DNA from: Spiro-02 sp034114085
GTDB lineage: Bacteria > Spirochaetota > Spirochaetia > Sphaerochaetales > Sphaerochaetaceae
DNA length: 64,000 bases
Reading direction: 5' to 3'
Assembly: GCA_034114085.1 (NCBI GenBank)
Contig: JAXEWB010000006.1
Coordinates: 8,700-72,699 of the forward strand
Shown here: one piece after another, positions 17,830-26,858 of the stretch
Numbering within the stretch: position 1 is the first letter of the stretch
Layout of the letters: every line of letters starts with the position of its first letter
Notes under the pieces: model-generated
Database searches by the model: none
The model's input: the letters and a program-made list of their open reading frames with translations, nothing else
What the model was told of the DNA's origin: nothing
Made by a program: the position numbers and the translations under genes

Positions 17830-19272
17830 CTATTTCCCCAGTTCCTTGATCATCGCCATCAGTTCATCAAGCTTTTCGTGGGTGATCATTGGATTGAGCA
17901 ACGTGAATTTCAGAAACGTCCTGCCGCAGTAGACGGTCTGTCCGATTATGATTCCCTGTTGATGCAGCAGACGTCTCCGGACTTGCTTGTTCGCATCATC
18001 GGAGGCGTTCAGCCTGAACACTACGGAGCTGATTTCCGGTTCGACCGCTACCTCAAAGGCATCATCGGCGCAAAGCCTCCCATACAGATAGGACGCATTG
18101 CCGATGCAGGTATCGATGATTTCTCCAAAACCATCCTTGCCCCTGACTTGGAACGCGACCCAGACCTTCAGAGCGTCGAAGCGTCGTGTCGTCTGGATCG
18201 ACTTGCCCACCAAGTTCGTATAGCCGTCCTCTTCGTCCTCTTCCCGGTTGAGATAGTCCGCATGGAGCATGAATACATCCAGTGTGCTGCCGTCTTTGAC
18301 GAGAAGCGCGCTACAGCTGATCGGCAACAGGAACATCTTGTGGAAGTCCACCGTAATGGAATCGCAAAGCCCCAGGTTCCCGATCCTGTCTGAATATCTG
18401 GCTGATAGACGTACTCCACTGCCATACGCAGCGTCCGCATGCAGCCACATACCGTTTTCCTTGCAGATTGGAGCGATTTCATCGACATTGTCGATACTGC
18501 CGTAGTCCGTCGTGCCTATGGTCGCGACAACTCCTACCGGTATCAGCCCCGCGGACTTATCCCGGTCGATCAAGGCCCGCAGCGCTGAAACGTCCATCTT
18601 GCAGTTCTTGTCGACGGGGACTTTCACGACCGCATCATACCCAAGGCCCAGCATATGGGTACTTTTCTCCATCGAAAAATGGGATATTTCGGAGGTGTAG
18701 AACCTGAAACGGGAATAGCAGTCGGGCAGTCCACGCTTCTTGATATCATAATGCAGGTGCGTATTGCAGTACCAATCCCGGGCGAGGGTGATCGCGCAGA
18801 GGTTCGACTGGCTTCCCCCCGATGTAAACACTCCGTCGGAGGACTCTCCAAAGCCATAGAGCTGGCAGAGATGCCGGATAACCTCCACTTCGATTTCCGT
18901 AGCTACTGGTCCCTGGTCCCAGGAATCCATGGACTGGTTGAAAGTAGCGATTACAAGCTCCGCTGCGATGCTTTCCATCAACGCGGGGCTATGGAGATGC
19001 GGCATGTAGTCGGTGGACCAAGTCCGCAGGACATTCGGCAGAATTTGATGCTTCATCCGCTCCAAAACGACTTCAAACCCCAGGCCTCGCTCAGGAAGCA
19101 GCTCCTGGGTATGTACCAATGCCTTGAGGTCTCCTGGAACAGGACCGACATATGCTTTTTCATCTTGAAATGAGTCCAGAATGGCTTGCGCAGTCTCGGC
19201 GATGATTCTGTTGTAAGCGGCCTTGTCAGCCTCCAAGGAACTCAATATCAATGGAATGTCAGCGTTTTGCAT
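17830..19272 (-). CDS. ddc: PLP-dependent L-2,4-diaminobutyrate decarboxylase-like protein
   Basis: A group II PLP decarboxylase of 480 residues. The internal-aldimine lysine is Lys312 in VDFHKMFLLP, HADAAYG (278-284) holds the PLP-pyridine aspartate, and TSGGSQSN (150-157) binds the phosphate. Together with the upstream aminotransferase, with which it overlaps by 14 bases, it matches the dat-ddc pair that makes 1,3-diaminopropane from aspartate semialdehyde via 2,4-diaminobutyrate. Glutamate or tyrosine decarboxylase activity cannot be excluded from the fold alone; the pairing is what favours diaminobutyrate. Confidence 0.82.
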   Translation of the reverse strand: MQNADIPLILSSLEADKAAYNRIIAETAQAILDSFQDEKAYVGPVPGDLKALVHTQELLPERGLGFEVVLERMKHQILPNVLRTWSTDYMPHLHSPALMESIAAELVIATFNQSMDSWDQGPVATEIEVEVIRHLCQLYGFGESSDGVFTSGGSQSNLCAITLARDWYCNTHLHYDIKKRGLPDCYSRFRFYTSEISHFSMEKSTHMLGLGYDAVVKVPVDKNCKMDVSALRALIDRDKSAGLIPVGVVATIGTTDYGSIDNVDEIAPICKENGMWLHADAAYGSGVRLSARYSDRIGNLGLCDSITVDFHKMFLLPISCSALLVKDGSTLDVFMLHADYLNREEDEEDGYTNLVGKSIQTTRRFDALKVWVAFQVRGKDGFGEIIDTCIGNASYLYGRLCADDAFEVAVEPEISSVVFRLNASDDANKQVRRRLLHQQGIIIGQTVYCGRTFLKFTLLNPMITHEKLDELMAMIKELGK

Positions 19273-20608
19273 CGGCGTCTACCTTGCGTACTACGTTTTC
19301 AAAGATATCCAGCATAGTGGAAACCTCGTCCTTCGTTACGTTCAAAGCGCAAAGGCAACGCATGACGGCGCCGTAGCGACCGCCTTTTTCCATGATCAGC
19401 TTATTTTCGAAACACTTTTTCTGGATTTCCGCGGCGATTGCGCCGGACGCTGGAAATGAACCCATCATGTCTGGTTTGCCGTTTGGGTCGATGAATTCCA
19501 CGCCCACCATCAGTCCTTTCGTCCTGATGTCACCGATAATGGAGACTTCTTTTTGCAATTTCCGGAGCCGGTCCTCCATGAGCTTGCCTTTTTCCACGAC
19601 TTCCACGAGGAACGCCGGGTCGGAGACCCGCTTCATGACGACGGTACCCGCGGCCATGGCAAGTTGGTTGCCTCGGAACGTACCCGCATGGGCTCCGGGC
19701 TGCCAAGCGTCAAGGGCCTTGTTGTAGATGACGACCGACATCGGCTGGCTTCCGCCGATTGCTTTTGATGCCAGAATGACATCGGGCACGATATCCGCAT
19801 ATTCAAAAGCAAAGAATTTGCCTGACCGGCCGATACCGCACTGGATTTCATCGACGATCATAGGGATGCCGAGTTCTTTCGTGACTCTGCGGACTGTCTG
19901 GAGGAATTTGACCGGAGCGGGGATGACGCCGCCTTCGCCCTGGATTGGTTCAAGGATTACCGCGGCAGGAGTAGTGATGCCGCTTTCAGGATCTTTCAGG
20001 GTACGTTCAAAATATGCGCAGGCTGCGTCTGTCCCGGCTTCGCCTCCGAGTCCGAACGGACATCGATAGGAATAAGGATAGGGTAGGAAATGAACATCGG
20101 GCATCAGTGAATGCACCTTTTGTTTCGCATTGAGGTTTCCCGTGAGGGACAACGCTCCGTGCCCCATGCCGTGATAGGCGCCGCCGAATGCGATGATTGA
20201 ACTGCGACCAGTTGCGGTCTTGCATAGTTTAAGCGCCGCGTCTACGGCGTCGGTGCCGGAAGGACTGCAAAACTGGATTTTCGCATTGTCCTTCAATTCC
20301 TCCGGCAACAGGGATAATATGGTCTGAACGAACTGATCCTTGACTGGAGTCGTCAAATCCAACGTATGCAATGGATAGTCGCCTGTCAACAGCTTCACCA
20401 TTGCTTGGTTCACCTCCTCGTCGTTGTGTCCCAACGCGAGGGTACCCGCACCACAGAGGAAATCAAGATAGCGATTTCCTTCCACATCTTCAACCCAGAC
20501 ACCCTTCGCTGATTTCAACGTCACCGGGAATTTCCTCGGATAACTTCTTGCGTTGGATTCAGTTGCGTTCTGACGATCAAGATAGTACTGGTTTGTGAGT
20601 TCGTTCAT
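19259..20608 (-). CDS. dat: L-2,4-diaminobutyrate:2-oxoglutarate aminotransferase
   Basis: A class III aminotransferase of 449 residues in the EctB/Dat group: GAGTLALGHND and CSPSGTDAVDAALKLCKTATGR near residues 54 and 114, VDEIQCGIGRSGKFFAFE with the PLP aspartate at 253, and the Schiff-base lysine at 282 (ILASKAIGGSQPMSVVIY). It transfers an amino group from glutamate to aspartate 4-semialdehyde. Its stop overlaps the start of ddc. No ectA or ectC is nearby, so the product goes to diaminopropane rather than ectoine. Diaminopropane can serve as a polyamine, or feed norspermidine synthesis. Confidence 0.85.
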   Translation of the reverse strand: MNELTNQYYLDRQNATESNARSYPRKFPVTLKSAKGVWVEDVEGNRYLDFLCGAGTLALGHNDEEVNQAMVKLLTGDYPLHTLDLTTPVKDQFVQTILSLLPEELKDNAKIQFCSPSGTDAVDAALKLCKTATGRSSIIAFGGAYHGMGHGALSLTGNLNAKQKVHSLMPDVHFLPYPYSYRCPFGLGGEAGTDAACAYFERTLKDPESGITTPAAVILEPIQGEGGVIPAPVKFLQTVRRVTKELGIPMIVDEIQCGIGRSGKFFAFEYADIVPDVILASKAIGGSQPMSVVIYNKALDAWQPGAHAGTFRGNQLAMAAGTVVMKRVSDPAFLVEVVEKGKLMEDRLRKLQKEVSIIGDIRTKGLMVGVEFIDPNGKPDMMGSFPASGAIAAEIQKKCFENKLIMEKGGRYGAVMRCLCALNVTKDEVSTMLDIFENVVRKVDADAKR

Positions 20609-21768
20609 TCTTTTTCTTTTCCCTTCTACACCATACCTGTATTTTCCCGGAGTCCTTCAGATCCCCGCCGCCGACGCAGGGGAGGATCCTTCTCTCCGAC
20701 CCTTTGATACCAAGTCCATTCTATTCAGGAGCGCCCGGTCTTGACATTGTCCCGGAGGCTTCTGACAGAACTTGTTTTCGCTGGAAAAACTTTCCAAAGC
20801 GAAGCAGATACTAACAGGTAATATGGGATTTTGCTAGAGAAAAACACAAGATTTCATGAAGATTTTTCAACGATGACAAAACTCTGCTAACTGTCGAGAA
20901 AAAATGATTCCCCATTGCAGGCGCCTATCTGTCGATTGATTTGTGCATTTTATTGTTATGTAAATAATTGATTTGGATGATGAAATGACTGGCGGCGCTT
21001 CATTAGAGCACGGAACTGAGTATATCACCGTATCTTTTGTTCCCATGTATTTTTTGCTCATCACTCCATTACGGCACTGCGCATAATCTTCCGGACGTCT
21101 CCGCGTCAACGCAAAGGAAAGGAGCGCGGCATTAGGGTGGAGTTCCTGTCGGAATGACCGCCATGGACCCTTTTTCACTTGCTGGCGGCCGCCGGTATTG
21201 TACATAACGAGTCGGCTGGAGTATTGATCATAGGACAAACGATACCTGAACGTGCTTGGACATAGCTGCCCATATATTCAGGAGGACTTTGTTTCCTACA
21301 AGTTTAGATGTTTTACAATATCGTGTTTTACCTCAATAAATAGTGATATTGTTGCGCGAAACATCAATTTTTTTGTGAACTGACCAATTTTTCCAGTTTT
21401 GGAATTTGTGGATTAATTGCCGATTGAGGAAAATTTGTTGCATGTTGTTGCATGTTGTTGATGCGATGTTGTTTTCATTGGCAGGACTGTCTCAAAATAC
21501 ACACGATTTTGGAGGGGCAAAGAGAATTTCTTTAGAAATTTGTTGCACGATTTGAAAATGGGGAATATACTCAGTTTGAACAAGAAAATGCTACATTTGT
21601 TGCAATTATTTGTGGTTTTTATGATGTAATGCTAAATTTTAAAGGGGGTGTTTTTATAGATTTCTTTATGTAATTTATTAGTGTGTATCATGTTCTTGGT
21701 TTTTTTGACGAAAAATCAACCTGTTTTTGCAACGTAGTCGGTCTTGTTTATTAAAAGGGTCAAAAAAA
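20609..21768. other. 1.16-kb intergenic region, AT-rich right half
   Basis: Between the divergent dat gene and the Pgs operon. The left part (20609-21240) includes a 123-codon minus-strand frame (20867-21238, TTG start) without ribosome site or recognisable family; I do not call it a gene. The right part (21241-21768) is strikingly AT-rich and holds repeated TTGTTGCA motifs, so it is probably the control region of the downstream operon. No tRNA or recognisable riboswitch was seen. Confidence 0.6.
21435..21604. promoter_or_regulatory. Cluster of TTGTTGCA motifs upstream of Pgs operon
   Basis: TTGTTGCA occurs at 21435, 21445 (as a 10-base tandem TTGTTGCATG), 21540 and 21597, with a further TTGTTG at 21455 and TTGTTGCG near 21348. 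They lie 165-335 bases upstream of the first gene and may be binding sites for a regulator. Confidence 0.4.
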
Positions 21769-22386
21769 ATGAAACGAAACAAACTGTTCATCTCTATCCT
21801 GGTCGCTGCGCTGATAGCGATCGCTTTGCCTGTTTCTTTGTTCGCCGCCGTTACCGGCGATCCCGTCAAACAATACAATTGTCCATTCCTTCTGACGTCC
21901 GCGGGGCAGGGCCCCGGCTCCAAGCAGCTGAGACTCCTGATCAATATGACGAAGGCTTTCAAGTTGGGCACCGATTTTTTTCTTGAAGATGAGCCTGCCC
22001 CAAGATTGCAGGAAATCGATAGTGGAAAATATAAGGTCCTTGTAGCCGTTATTGGAACTACGGATAAGGGCCTCGGAGCTTCCGGTATCACTATTGAAGA
22101 CGAAATCAACAACCTCAAAAAGGTCATTGACGCGGCCAAGGCGAAAGGAATGCCGGTTGTCGCCGTGCATATCGAGCAAGACAAGAGGGCGCCGAAGCTT
22201 CCTACCAACGGCAACGAACGGATCATCGACCTGATCTGTCCCGTCAGCGACTGGATGATCATTCTGAAGGCATCCAACCCCGACGGTCGTTTCGACAAGA
22301 TTAGCCAGCAGTATGGAATCCCTTTGACGGTCGTTGATTCCGCGCTTGAGTTCTCAAAGCTCTGCCAGCAGATTTTTGTGAAATGA
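21769..22386 (+). CDS. Secreted DUF6305-like protein, first gene of Pgs operon
   Basis: A 205-residue protein with a clear signal peptide (basic MKRNK, hydrophobic FISILVAALIAIALPVSLFA, cleavage after Ala). The mature part contains NCPFLLTSAGQGPGSKQLR and VLVAVIGTTDKGLGASGITIEDEINNLKKVI, a pattern of alternating strands and helices like a Rossmann-type fold; I associate it with DUF6305, of unknown function. AAGGG upstream fixes the ATG at 21769 rather than 21727. It opens the plus-strand operon and precedes the permease by 28 bases, so a substrate-binding or accessory role outside the membrane is plausible. Not a typical TRAP binding protein. Confidence 0.7.
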   Translation: MKRNKLFISILVAALIAIALPVSLFAAVTGDPVKQYNCPFLLTSAGQGPGSKQLRLLINMTKAFKLGTDFFLEDEPAPRLQEIDSGKYKVLVAVIGTTDKGLGASGITIEDEINNLKKVIDAAKAKGMPVVAVHIEQDKRAPKLPTNGNERIIDLICPVSDWMIILKASNPDGRFDKISQQYGIPLTVVDSALEFSKLCQQIFVK

Positions 22387-22414
22387 CCAGGCAGCCACAA
22401 GAGGTATAATGTAA

Positions 22415-23719
22415 ATGACGACAACAATGCTGACTTTGATATTGCTGATTATTATGATCGTAGCTTTCGTGCTCAGCAGTATCAAGCTAAAATCTCCTGA
22501 TATTTCCATGGTCGTGGCAGCGGTTATTCTCGCTATCGCGGGGATAATCGCTATTCCTGAACTTGGAAGTCCGATCAGGTATCTGGTCGAAGGATTGTTC
22601 GTGAACATGGATCTCGCCATGCTGTTCATCACGGCGTCGATCTTTGTCAATATCTATTCTCATAGCGGTGCGGTATCCACGATTACGAGAGGTCTTGTTC
22701 AGAAGATTTCCAACAAGTGGGTGCTGATGTCCGTCATGGGTGTCCTGATGCTGATTCCCGGTGCCCTTACCGGCGCGGGGTCCGTCTCCATCTTCGTGCT
22801 CGGCGGCCTAGTCAATACCGTCCTCAAGTATCTTGGGGTATCGAAAAACAAGCGGACCGGATTTATCTTCTTCTTCGCGATTCTTTCCGCGGCGGCTCCT
22901 CCAATCAACCTCTGGACGATGCTGATGACGGCTCAGGCGAACATGCCGTACGTGGGGTTCACCTGGCTGTTGCTGATTCCCATCATTATCGCCGGCGCTG
23001 TCGCGATAATATTTTTCGGCTGGGGAGCGAAACCCTCTTCAAAGGACGATATCCTTGCGGAATTGCCTGAGGCTACCGAGGGGATGAGCTGGTGGAGGAT
23101 GCTTATTCCCGTCCTGACGATTATCGTCCTGTTCCTGCTTGCCTTGTATGTGCCGTGGAACCTGCCCGTACTTGGTCTGCCGTTGATGTTCCTGATAGCC
23201 GCCGCCGTCGCGTTGCTGTGCAACCCGAAGAAGACTTCCGGCAAGGATTACCTCCATATCCTGGACAACACGATGGAACAGGTATTCCCGCTTGTCGCGA
23301 ACGTCCTGTCGATTGGCGTTCTCCAGAGCGCGATGGCCGCTACCGGTGTCCGGGGGCTTATCGGAAGTACCTTCGTTGGGTTGCCGTTGGTTCTGATTTA
23401 CTGCCTGATCGTCATTATCGGGCCTATCACACAGGGATGTTTCAACTATGGTTGTTCCGTTGTTCTTGGCGGTCCGCTACTCTTCATGTTCAATACGCTT
23501 GGCATGGATGTGACGGTCATTTGCGCTGCGCTGTCACTCATTTTCCCGATGGGCGACTGCCTGCCTCCTTCAAGAATCGTCGGACGGCTAGCCTGTGAAG
23601 AAACCGGATGTACCAAATATATGAGCTTCATCAAGAGTGCTCTCATCCCGATGCTTGTCCTAGGCGCGATGGCGGTCGTCATGATCGTCAAGCCTACGGC
23701 ATTCTCATTCTTGTACTAG
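22415..23719 (+). CDS. Ion-transporter-superfamily permease (DctM/TRAP-like)
   Basis: The 434-residue, very hydrophobic product has about 11-12 predicted membrane spans with family-like features of the ion transporter superfamily: paired hairpin-like regions GALTGAGSVSIFVLGG and PITQGCFNYGCSVVLGGPLLF, and AAAPPINLWTMLM. This is reminiscent of TRAP large subunits or CitM/GntP-like carboxylate carriers. It lies between the DUF6305 gene and a 57-codon membrane protein gene. An acidic substrate such as glutamate or gamma-glutamyl oligopeptides is an inference from the neighbouring Pgs genes; direction of transport is unknown. Confidence 0.75.
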   Translation: MTTTMLTLILLIIMIVAFVLSSIKLKSPDISMVVAAVILAIAGIIAIPELGSPIRYLVEGLFVNMDLAMLFITASIFVNIYSHSGAVSTITRGLVQKISNKWVLMSVMGVLMLIPGALTGAGSVSIFVLGGLVNTVLKYLGVSKNKRTGFIFFFAILSAAAPPINLWTMLMTAQANMPYVGFTWLLLIPIIIAGAVAIIFFGWGAKPSSKDDILAELPEATEGMSWWRMLIPVLTIIVLFLLALYVPWNLPVLGLPLMFLIAAAVALLCNPKKTSGKDYLHILDNTMEQVFPLVANVLSIGVLQSAMAATGVRGLIGSTFVGLPLVLIYCLIVIIGPITQGCFNYGCSVVLGGPLLFMFNTLGMDVTVICAALSLIFPMGDCLPPSRIVGRLACEETGCTKYMSFIKSALIPMLVLGAMAVVMIVKPTAFSFLY

Positions 23720-23731
23720 GAGGATGGGGAT

Positions 23732-23905
23732 ATGGTATTTCTTGAAAATGTAATTCATATTCTGTACTTCGTGATGGCTGGTTTGATAGCGCTGAGTCTT
23801 CTTAAGAGCCTATTCAAGAGAAAGAAGAACAACGGCATCGTATTCGATGTCATGTATGCCTATTGCATACTTCCGTTCCTACTCAGAATTCTGTTCATCA
23901 AATAA
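23732..23905 (+). CDS. 57-residue membrane protein in Pgs operon
   Basis: A small gene between the permease and the first M14-like hydrolase, with AGGAGG just upstream and 12- and 19-base gaps on either side. It encodes an N-terminal membrane helix (IHILYFVMAGLIALSLLKSL), a basic cytoplasmic-type loop FKRKKNN and a second hydrophobic stretch (YAYCILPFLLRILFI). Size and position suggest a small subunit of the permease, comparable in place to a TRAP small subunit but much shorter, or a small Pgs partner such as PgsE. No homology can be claimed. Confidence 0.75.
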   Translation: MVFLENVIHILYFVMAGLIALSLLKSLFKRKKNNGIVFDVMYAYCILPFLLRILFIK

Positions 23906-23924
23906 TCGGGAGGGTATGTAAAAC

Positions 23925-25241
23925 ATGAATAAATCTACGACAAAAGACCCTTCCAATAGGAAGACGCTGATAATCAGGGGGATCATCCTGGCTATCGTTC
24001 TGATCATAGGTATCATCGCCAGTGTCGATTTCTGGAAGCTGAGGCACTATCAGGAAAAACTCGTGGTATCCGAAGACCTTACAGATGTCAAGTGGTTCAG
24101 CGACTATGTGCCGTCACTTAAAGGCACCTGGATGGATACCCCGGTGTTCTTCTTTGATTCGGGCGTCGAAGGCGGCACCGTGTTCATCAACGGCTGCCCG
24201 CATCCTTACGAGCCAGCCTCGACGATGGCCGCATACCTTATGATGGCGAACATCAAGGTCGAGAAGGGTTGTGTCATCATTGTTCCTCGAGCCAACTATA
24301 GCGGTTCTACCGATGGTATGCTTGGTGATGCGTATCCGATGTTCTTCCATGTTGAGTCCGATTGGGGGACTTCTCGGTTCAGGATCGGGGACAGGTATAC
24401 GAATCCGTTGGATCAATGGCCCGATCCGTTCACGTATGTCAATTATCCGTCGGGGCAGAACCTGGCGTATCAGGACATCCGGAACTTGAACAGGACGTAT
24501 CCCGGCCGTGAGAACGGAACGCTTACCGAACGTGCCGCCTATGCTGTGATGGAGATCATCCGGCAGGAGGACGTCGATATCGCGATCGACATGCACGAAG
24601 CGGAGATCCTCTATCCCGTCACCTCCACGTATGTCGCACCCGCGAAAGTCCTTGACCGGGAGCATTTCCTGGAAACTGGGGAGATGGTCTATGTGGAACC
24701 TGAAAGAAGCTCGCTCGATGTGGCGATGATGGCCAGCATGAACTTGACCGATCAGTTCCTCATGAAGAGTGAATCGTCCCCGAATACGCTCCATGGATTG
24801 TCCCACCGTGAATGGGCCGACTGGTCTGACTCCCTGACTTTCCTGATGGAAACTCCTGAAATTTTCATCGACAAGGTCACTGGACCGAGAACGGAAGCTC
24901 TGATGACCGAAGGCAAGGATGAGTTCTTGCAGAAAGTTACGGACAAGGGGCTCACGTATTTCCCGTACGACATGGAATTCGGTACGCCGATGTGGTACAG
25001 GGCCGGCAGGCATCTGACCGGAGCCTTGGAAGTCATCACATGGGCCGGATATTTCTATCCTGAGACGGAAGTAATCTGTAGCTTCCCGACATATCGCGAT
25101 CTTGAAGCGTATGAAAACGAGGGTAGGGATAGCATCGGCTGTTTCCTAAAGAATCCTGAGGCTTCAGAGAACCAGGATGACGTATATGTGATCTACAACA
25201 AGCCTGTTGGCGACAACATGCTGAAGTGGGAGGAAAAATGA
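23925..25241 (+). CDS. Membrane-anchored M14/succinylglutamate desuccinylase-like hydrolase 1
   Basis: 438 residues with an N-terminal signal anchor (IIRGIILAIVLIIGIIASV, residues 17-33) and a zinc-hydrolase domain facing outward. Ligands are visible: HPYE (His93, Glu96), NLNRTYPG (187-194, substrate arginine) and His224 in AIDMHEAE; ETPEIF later may supply the catalytic glutamate. This is the AstE/aspartoacylase branch of the carboxypeptidase-A fold. Phage and Bacillus gamma-PGA hydrolases (PghP type) also have that fold, so cleavage of gamma-glutamyl chains is reasonable. It overlaps the next gene by four bases (ATGA). A paralogue closes the operon at 31173. Confidence 0.8.
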   Translation: MNKSTTKDPSNRKTLIIRGIILAIVLIIGIIASVDFWKLRHYQEKLVVSEDLTDVKWFSDYVPSLKGTWMDTPVFFFDSGVEGGTVFINGCPHPYEPASTMAAYLMMANIKVEKGCVIIVPRANYSGSTDGMLGDAYPMFFHVESDWGTSRFRIGDRYTNPLDQWPDPFTYVNYPSGQNLAYQDIRNLNRTYPGRENGTLTERAAYAVMEIIRQEDVDIAIDMHEAEILYPVTSTYVAPAKVLDREHFLETGEMVYVEPERSSLDVAMMASMNLTDQFLMKSESSPNTLHGLSHREWADWSDSLTFLMETPEIFIDKVTGPRTEALMTEGKDEFLQKVTDKGLTYFPYDMEFGTPMWYRAGRHLTGALEVITWAGYFYPETEVICSFPTYRDLEAYENEGRDSIGCFLKNPEASENQDDVYVIYNKPVGDNMLKWEEK

Positions 25242-26836
25242 AAAAAAACTTTTTTGTGACTCTGCTCATCGTGCTCATATTGGGCGCACAGAGTCTGGCT
25301 GCCTGTACGATCTTCGCAGTCGGCAAGAACGCCACGGTCGATGGTTCGACAATGACGTCTCATACCTGTGACTCTACAAGTGATGATCTCAGAATGTGGG
25401 TCATTCCGTCCATGGAAGCGGGAACTGTGCGTGATATCGTACTCAGTGGTCGCGCTGGAGCTGACTATTCTCAGTTCCCCGAAGTAAAGGATTATGGACC
25501 GACTGCTATGGTTCTTGATTCCTATACCTTCGACAAGCCTTCCAACCAATATCTTCATGCGATGTATTCGTTCATGAACGACAAAGGCCTTGCGATGGGC
25601 GAATCTACCTGCTCATACGATAGGAATTCTGAACAAGGCAAGAAGATTCGTGAAATCTTTGGTTCCTTCGACGGCATGTACGACTGCTACATGCTTCAGG
25701 ACCTGGCCCTTGAGACCTGTTCCACCGCTCGTGAAGCTGTAGCGTTCATGGGCAAGCTGATTGACGACTATGGCTGGAACGGCTATGCCGAATGCATCAA
25801 CATTTGTGACGGCAATGAAGCTTGGGTGTTCGAAGCCTACGGTGGAAACATCTGGTGCGCCGTCAGGGTTCCTGATAACGCCGTGTTCGTGGCCGCCAAC
25901 CGCGCCAGGATCAATCATCTTGACTTCAACGATTCCCAGAACTATCAATACAGTCCGATCATTAAGTCTTTCGCTATCGAGAACGGGCTGTGGGATGGCG
26001 ACGGTGACTTCATCCCTTGTCTGATTTATGCTCCGAATCCGACACGGTCGTATAGTACCAGAAGGGAATGGGTCGCCATGACTCTGCTGGATCCTTCCCT
26101 GGCCCTTGATCCCGAAGAGACCAACCCCGATGTCAATTGGCCGCTCTTCGTTGTCCCGCAGGAAAAGGTTTCCGTGGAAACCATCCACAAGTTGTGCTCC
26201 AACTATTATCAGGGGACCAAGTACGATGTTTCCAAGACCTTGTCCGCAGGTCCCTACGGCAACCCGCTGTATCCTGGATTCAACAGCACCGACCGGACCA
26301 TCAACAGCTTCCGTTGTACTTACATCCAGATTGCCGATGTCAAGGCGTATCTGCCTGAGGAAGTGAGATGTCTGGCGTACTTCGGCTGGGGCGCTCCTGA
26401 TTCCACGTACCTGACTCCGGTCTGGGGTTCTCAGACTGAGCTGCCTTCCCACTTCGGTATCGGGTTGAGGAACGAACCGTACAATCCGAATTCCGGTTGG
26501 TGGGTCTCCAGCCTCGTGCAGCAGACAGCTACCATCAACTATCAGGATGCGATCAAGAGGATACATGAAGTTCGTGATCCTGCGATGGCGAAACAGTATG
26601 CCGTTACCGCAGCCGTCCAGAACCAGGCCGCTAAACTGGTCAAGGATGGCAAGAAAGATGATGCCATCGAGCTGCTCACCATGTATTCTTGCCAGCAGGC
26701 TACCAAGTGGCAACAGGATTGGACTAATCTTGGTAACGAATTGCTTTCCACGTACATGCTCGCGACCAAGAGCATGAAGACCGCCGCGCCTACTGAATGG
26801 TGGACTGAAAATGTGGTCAATGCCGGGTTGAAGTAA
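25238..26836 (+). CDS. Secreted C69-family Ntn dipeptidase 1
   Basis: 532 residues. After a signal peptide (FFVTLLIVLILGAQSLAA) comes CTIFAVGKNATVDGSTMTSHT, the N-terminal-nucleophile signature of peptidase family C69 (PepD-like dipeptidases), with Cys23 as the catalytic residue exposed by cleavage. The same LAAC could serve as a lipobox, which would block the amino group; the strong Ntn pattern favours signal peptidase I cleavage. WVFEAYGGNIWCAVRVPD and the following AANRARI belong to the family core. Start 25238 has GGGAGG upstream; the GTG at 25226 is rejected. It is 22 bases from a close paralogue. Likely cleaves small peptides in the periplasm. Confidence 0.88.
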   Translation: MKKNFFVTLLIVLILGAQSLAACTIFAVGKNATVDGSTMTSHTCDSTSDDLRMWVIPSMEAGTVRDIVLSGRAGADYSQFPEVKDYGPTAMVLDSYTFDKPSNQYLHAMYSFMNDKGLAMGESTCSYDRNSEQGKKIREIFGSFDGMYDCYMLQDLALETCSTAREAVAFMGKLIDDYGWNGYAECINICDGNEAWVFEAYGGNIWCAVRVPDNAVFVAANRARINHLDFNDSQNYQYSPIIKSFAIENGLWDGDGDFIPCLIYAPNPTRSYSTRREWVAMTLLDPSLALDPEETNPDVNWPLFVVPQEKVSVETIHKLCSNYYQGTKYDVSKTLSAGPYGNPLYPGFNSTDRTINSFRCTYIQIADVKAYLPEEVRCLAYFGWGAPDSTYLTPVWGSQTELPSHFGIGLRNEPYNPNSGWWVSSLVQQTATINYQDAIKRIHEVRDPAMAKQYAVTAAVQNQAAKLVKDGKKDDAIELLTMYSCQQATKWQQDWTNLGNELLSTYMLATKSMKTAAPTEWWTENVVNAGLK

Positions 26837-26858
26837 GGCAAAGGAAAGGAGTATCTGA

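Noticed and set aside
20867..21238. 123-codon minus-strand frame in the dat-Pgs gap
   Set aside because: TTG start, no ribosome site, no recognisable family, and uneven composition; could be a decayed gene, but there is no support.
21640..21768. Sigma-54 promoter for the Pgs operon
   Set aside because: TTGG and TTGCA-like pieces occur but never with the required 10-base GG-to-GC spacing.
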